64,000 bases of DNA from Povalibacter uvarum (lineage in GTDB: Bacteria; Pseudomonadota; Gammaproteobacteria; Steroidobacterales; Steroidobacteraceae). Shown here piece by piece: positions 61,773 through 64,000 of the stretch. The notes under the pieces are model-generated. The model was not told where the DNA came from, did no database searches, and saw only the letters and a list, made by a program, of their open reading frames with translations. The translations under genes were made by a program, and so were the position numbers. How positions within the stretch are numbered: the stretch's first letter is position 1; each line of letters starts with the position of its first letter. The stretch is from NCBI RefSeq assembly GCF_014202975.1, contig NZ_JACHHZ010000004.1, positions 310,001 through 374,000 of the forward strand, written 5' to 3'.

Positions 61773-62366
61773 ATGAGTGAGTACTGGCCAGCCTGGGCCC
61801 GCGAATGGCTGGACGTGATCGTCCCCGTGGCGCAGGTTCTCCTGATCGTTGCGGTCGCATGGCTTCTGCAACAACTGGCGCGACGATTGATCCGCCGGCT
61901 CGGCCGGCACAATTTGCCGGCGGAGGCGCTTACGGTCGTTCGTCGTGCCTCCGGTTTCCTGATCTACGCTGCGGCGGTGCTGCTCGTGCTCGAGCGGCTC
62001 GGCGTCTCCGCCGGCGTATTGTGGGGAGCGTTCACTGGCTTTGCGGCGGTCGCGGCCGTGGCGTTCTTCGCCGTGTGGAGCGTGCTGTCCAATATCTTCT
62101 GCACGATATTGATCTTCACGACGCGTCCGTTCCGGCTCTACGAACGTATCGAGCTGCTGGAGAACGGCGAGAAACCCGGCCTGAAGGGACGTGTGACCGA
62201 CATCAACCTGATCTACACGACGTTGCAGGAAGAAAATGGCAGCGATGCATCGAACGCAACGACGCTGCAGATCCCGAACAGCCTGTTCTTCCAGCGCGTC
62301 GTCCGTCGCTGGACCGGCAGCGCCATGCGGCCGCTCGAGGAGTCGACATCGACGAACGACGGCTGA
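61773..62366 (+). CDS. short MscS-type mechanosensitive channel protein
   Basis: This 197-residue protein has three membrane segments. The third (GAFTGFAAVAAVAFFAVWSVLSN region) resembles the pore-lining helix of MscS. The beta domain follows (LLENGEKPGLKGRVTDINLIYT), ending at IPNSLFFQRVVRRW. The alpha/beta vestibule that completes E. coli MscS (286 residues) is absent. It may be an osmotic safety channel of minimal form. Confidence 0.85.
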   Translation: MSEYWPAWAREWLDVIVPVAQVLLIVAVAWLLQQLARRLIRRLGRHNLPAEALTVVRRASGFLIYAAAVLLVLERLGVSAGVLWGAFTGFAAVAAVAFFAVWSVLSNIFCTILIFTTRPFRLYERIELLENGEKPGLKGRVTDINLIYTTLQEENGSDASNATTLQIPNSLFFQRVVRRWTGSAMRPLEESTSTNDG

Positions 62367-62377
62367 TGTCATCGATC

Positions 62378-62489
62378 AGGAGGAAGATTCTCCACGGGGG
62401 GCACGGGGCGCCACGGGGAAGAATAAAGTCTGCCGGAAAAAATGCTTGTCCCCGTGGTACCCCGTGTTCCCCGTGGAAAGTCTTCTCTT
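62378..62489. repeat. CCACGGGG-family long inverted repeat
   Basis: The left arm has GATTCTCCACGGGGGGCACG and the right arm CCCCGTGGTACCCCGTGTTC then CCCGTGGA, with an AT-rich loop of about 30 bases. It is homologous to the element at 55215-55320 and lies between the convergent MscS and M20 peptidase genes. Confidence 0.7.
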
Positions 62490-62498
62490 CTCTCTTCC

Positions 62499-63896
62499 TT
62501 AGCGTCCGCGCCGCACCCCACCGAGCTCGATTGCGAGGCCATAGATATGATCGAGCCCCTGGTAGAACGAGGCGACGGGCAGGCGCTCGTTCAATCCGTG
62601 GGCGAACATCTCGCTCGGCTTGCTGAACATGCCTGAGCTGGCGAAGGTCGGAATGCCGGCGATGCGATAGACCTTGCCGTCCGTGCCGCCAGATTCGAGA
62701 TAGGGGACGACCGCGACGCTGGGATAGTTCGCACGGACGGAGCGCGTGATTGCCGCCATGACGTCCGGGCGCATCTCCGAGACCGGGCTCGCTTCGGGAT
62801 TGCCTCGCGTCACGACTTTCACCTGCGGGTCACCGATCGCGGTGACAAGTGCGTCGCGTACGGTGTCGACGGGCACGCCGGGGAAAATACGGCAATTCAC
62901 CGCCGCAGTAGCGGTCTGCGGCAACGCATTCTCCGCATGGCCTGCCTGCAGCATCGTCGCGACGCATGTAGTGCGGGTCGTGCCGACGAACTCCGGCGAC
63001 TTGGCGAGTGCGTCCGCGGCCGTGGCATCAGTCGGATCAGCAGAGAACTTCCGCAGTGCCTCGCCGACGGCACCAGGCTGTGCCTTGCCGACGGCGCCGA
63101 GATACGCCCGCGTCAGCGCGTTCGCCATCACCGGGAATTTGTACGCTTCGATCTTCTCGATCGCATGCGCAAGCTGATAGATCGCGTTGTCGCTGCGCGG
63201 CCGCGAGCTGTGACCGCCGGGATTGGTGACGGTCACGTCGAACGTCGCGTATGTCTTCTCAGCGCCCTGCACGAGGTAGATGAGCGGCTTGCCCGTCGCA
63301 TCGTCGAGAATGCCGCCGCCGGCATCGGTGTTGATGGCGAACTCCGAATCCTTGACCCACGGATGCGCGGCGATGAGCCGGGTCGTGTCCATTGCCGTCT
63401 CTTCGTCGCCGACGAACGCGAAGACCAGGTCGCGCGCCGGCTTCAGCTGTTCGGCCTTGAAGCGCAGGATCGTGGAAACGAGGGCAACCACGCCAGCCTT
63501 GTTGTCCATCGTGCCGCGGCCGTAGAAGTTGCCGTTCTCCTCGATCAGCGTGAACGGATCTCGCTCCCATTCCTCCGGCCGCGCATCGACGACATCCATG
63601 TGCGCCGAGAAAAGAACCGGCTTGCCCCGCTTCTGTCCGGTGAGGCGCACGATGAGTGCCTTCTCACCCGCATGATCGATCGTGGCAATATCCGTTTCCG
63701 GGACGCCGCCCGTCTTGAGAACCTCGACGAGGTACGCAACCATCGCCGGTGTCTGCTTCTGCTCCGCTGCCGTCCGGAACGAAATGACGCGTGCGTAGAC
63801 TTCGCGGGCTTTGACCTGGTGCGACGCTGTCTGCGCATGCGCAGAGAACGAAATGGCGATAGCCAGCGCGGCCGCGCACAGAATCGGCTTTCTCAT
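62499..63896 (-). CDS. exported M20-family zinc peptidase
   Basis: This 465-residue enzyme has a signal peptide (ends FSAHAQ, about residue 20). Metal-binding residues are visible in SAHMDVVDARPEEW and FVGDEETAMD (catalytic Glu). The dimerisation domain begins near NPGGHSSRP, and SGGTDGKVYRIAGIPTF contains a further ligand Asp. It should remove N-terminal or acyl groups from peptides in the periplasm. GGAG lies eight bases before the ATG at 63896. Beyond it, the last 100 bases of the window hold no gene that I can support. Confidence 0.92.
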   Translation of the reverse strand: MRKPILCAAALAIAISFSAHAQTASHQVKAREVYARVISFRTAAEQKQTPAMVAYLVEVLKTGGVPETDIATIDHAGEKALIVRLTGQKRGKPVLFSAHMDVVDARPEEWERDPFTLIEENGNFYGRGTMDNKAGVVALVSTILRFKAEQLKPARDLVFAFVGDEETAMDTTRLIAAHPWVKDSEFAINTDAGGGILDDATGKPLIYLVQGAEKTYATFDVTVTNPGGHSSRPRSDNAIYQLAHAIEKIEAYKFPVMANALTRAYLGAVGKAQPGAVGEALRKFSADPTDATAADALAKSPEFVGTTRTTCVATMLQAGHAENALPQTATAAVNCRIFPGVPVDTVRDALVTAIGDPQVKVVTRGNPEASPVSEMRPDVMAAITRSVRANYPSVAVVPYLESGGTDGKVYRIAGIPTFASSGMFSKPSEMFAHGLNERLPVASFYQGLDHIYGLAIELGGVRRGR

Positions 63897-64000
63897 CGGG
63901 GCGTCTCCGGGGAACGATGCGGCAAGCATAACCCAAGCGCTCGTGCGCTCCGTCAACCGCGCATTCCGACACGATACTCGTGCAGGAACGCGATTCGCCG

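Overview
The window is GC-rich, densely coded DNA from a Gram-negative bacterium, most likely a gammaproteobacterium of the Xanthomonadales/Nevskiales/Steroidobacteraceae type. This is inferred from the gene content: osmoregulated periplasmic glucan genes opgG-opgH, EpsL-type exopolysaccharide outer-membrane protein, icd beside aceK, NodT-type outer-membrane factors, signal-peptide-bearing FKBP and M3 peptidases, and a pectate lyase with Ser-rich linkers. No rRNA, tRNA, CRISPR array, transposase or phage gene was recognised. The window looks like ordinary chromosome.

Layout. 1-5.6 kb (+) is the end of an exopolysaccharide locus: partial gene, SAM methyltransferase, GT4 glycosyltransferase, a pyruvyltransferase-glycosyltransferase fusion and an EpsL-like barrel, all overlapping or abutting. 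5.6-9.2 kb (-) is opgG-opgH. 9.4-12.7 kb (+) carries a DUF481 barrel, a MATE exporter and an SDR. 12.8-16.9 kb (-) carries exported folding and proteolysis genes (DsbA-like, FKBP, a small lipoprotein, M3 peptidase). 17.2-20.9 kb has a flavin monooxygenase (+), then a DUF3089 hydrolase and an SMP-30 protein (-). 21.1-25.3 kb (-) is an RND pump and its adaptor. 25.5-30.9 kb (-) is a tightly spaced set: pectate lyase, anchored unknown protein, a 15-Asp-box propeller and an ICMT-like membrane protein. A pair of LacI-type palindromes lies in front of the lyase.

31.6-40.8 kb holds a DHA2 exporter with a very large periplasmic loop, a NamZ-like muramidase with a DOMON-like protein, a secreted subtilase, a Cys/Met-type PLP enzyme and a HAD hydrolase. 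40.9-48.2 kb is a CecR-type repressor divergent from a complete adaptor-ATPase-permease-permease-outer-membrane-factor ABC exporter, with an AT-rich inverted repeat between them. 48.2-49.6 kb has small exported proteins, one a tandem duplication with EF-hand-like motifs. 49.7-53.0 kb (-) is icd followed by aceK, so a TCA/glyoxylate branch enzyme and its kinase/phosphatase sit together. 53.2-55.2 kb (-) is an OmpR-type response regulator with its histidine kinase. 55.4-62.4 kb (+) is a run of small genes (PAP2 phosphatase, DHCW cupin, DUF2277, iron permease, glutamine amidotransferase-like, GNAT, SnoaL-like, a guanidine-II riboswitch with its SMR exporter, VanX-like peptidase, phospholipase D, short MscS). 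An exported M20 peptidase (-) closes the window.

Intergenic gaps repeatedly contain palindromic repeats of at least four families (CGTCATTCCCGC, GTGGGTCCG, GCTAGCC, CCACGGGG). They lie mainly at gene ends. The best candidates for new biology are the pectate lyase/propeller/ICMT gene set with its paired operators and the duplicated EF-hand-like protein. The riboswitch and the CecR-ABC exporter are clear instances of known systems.
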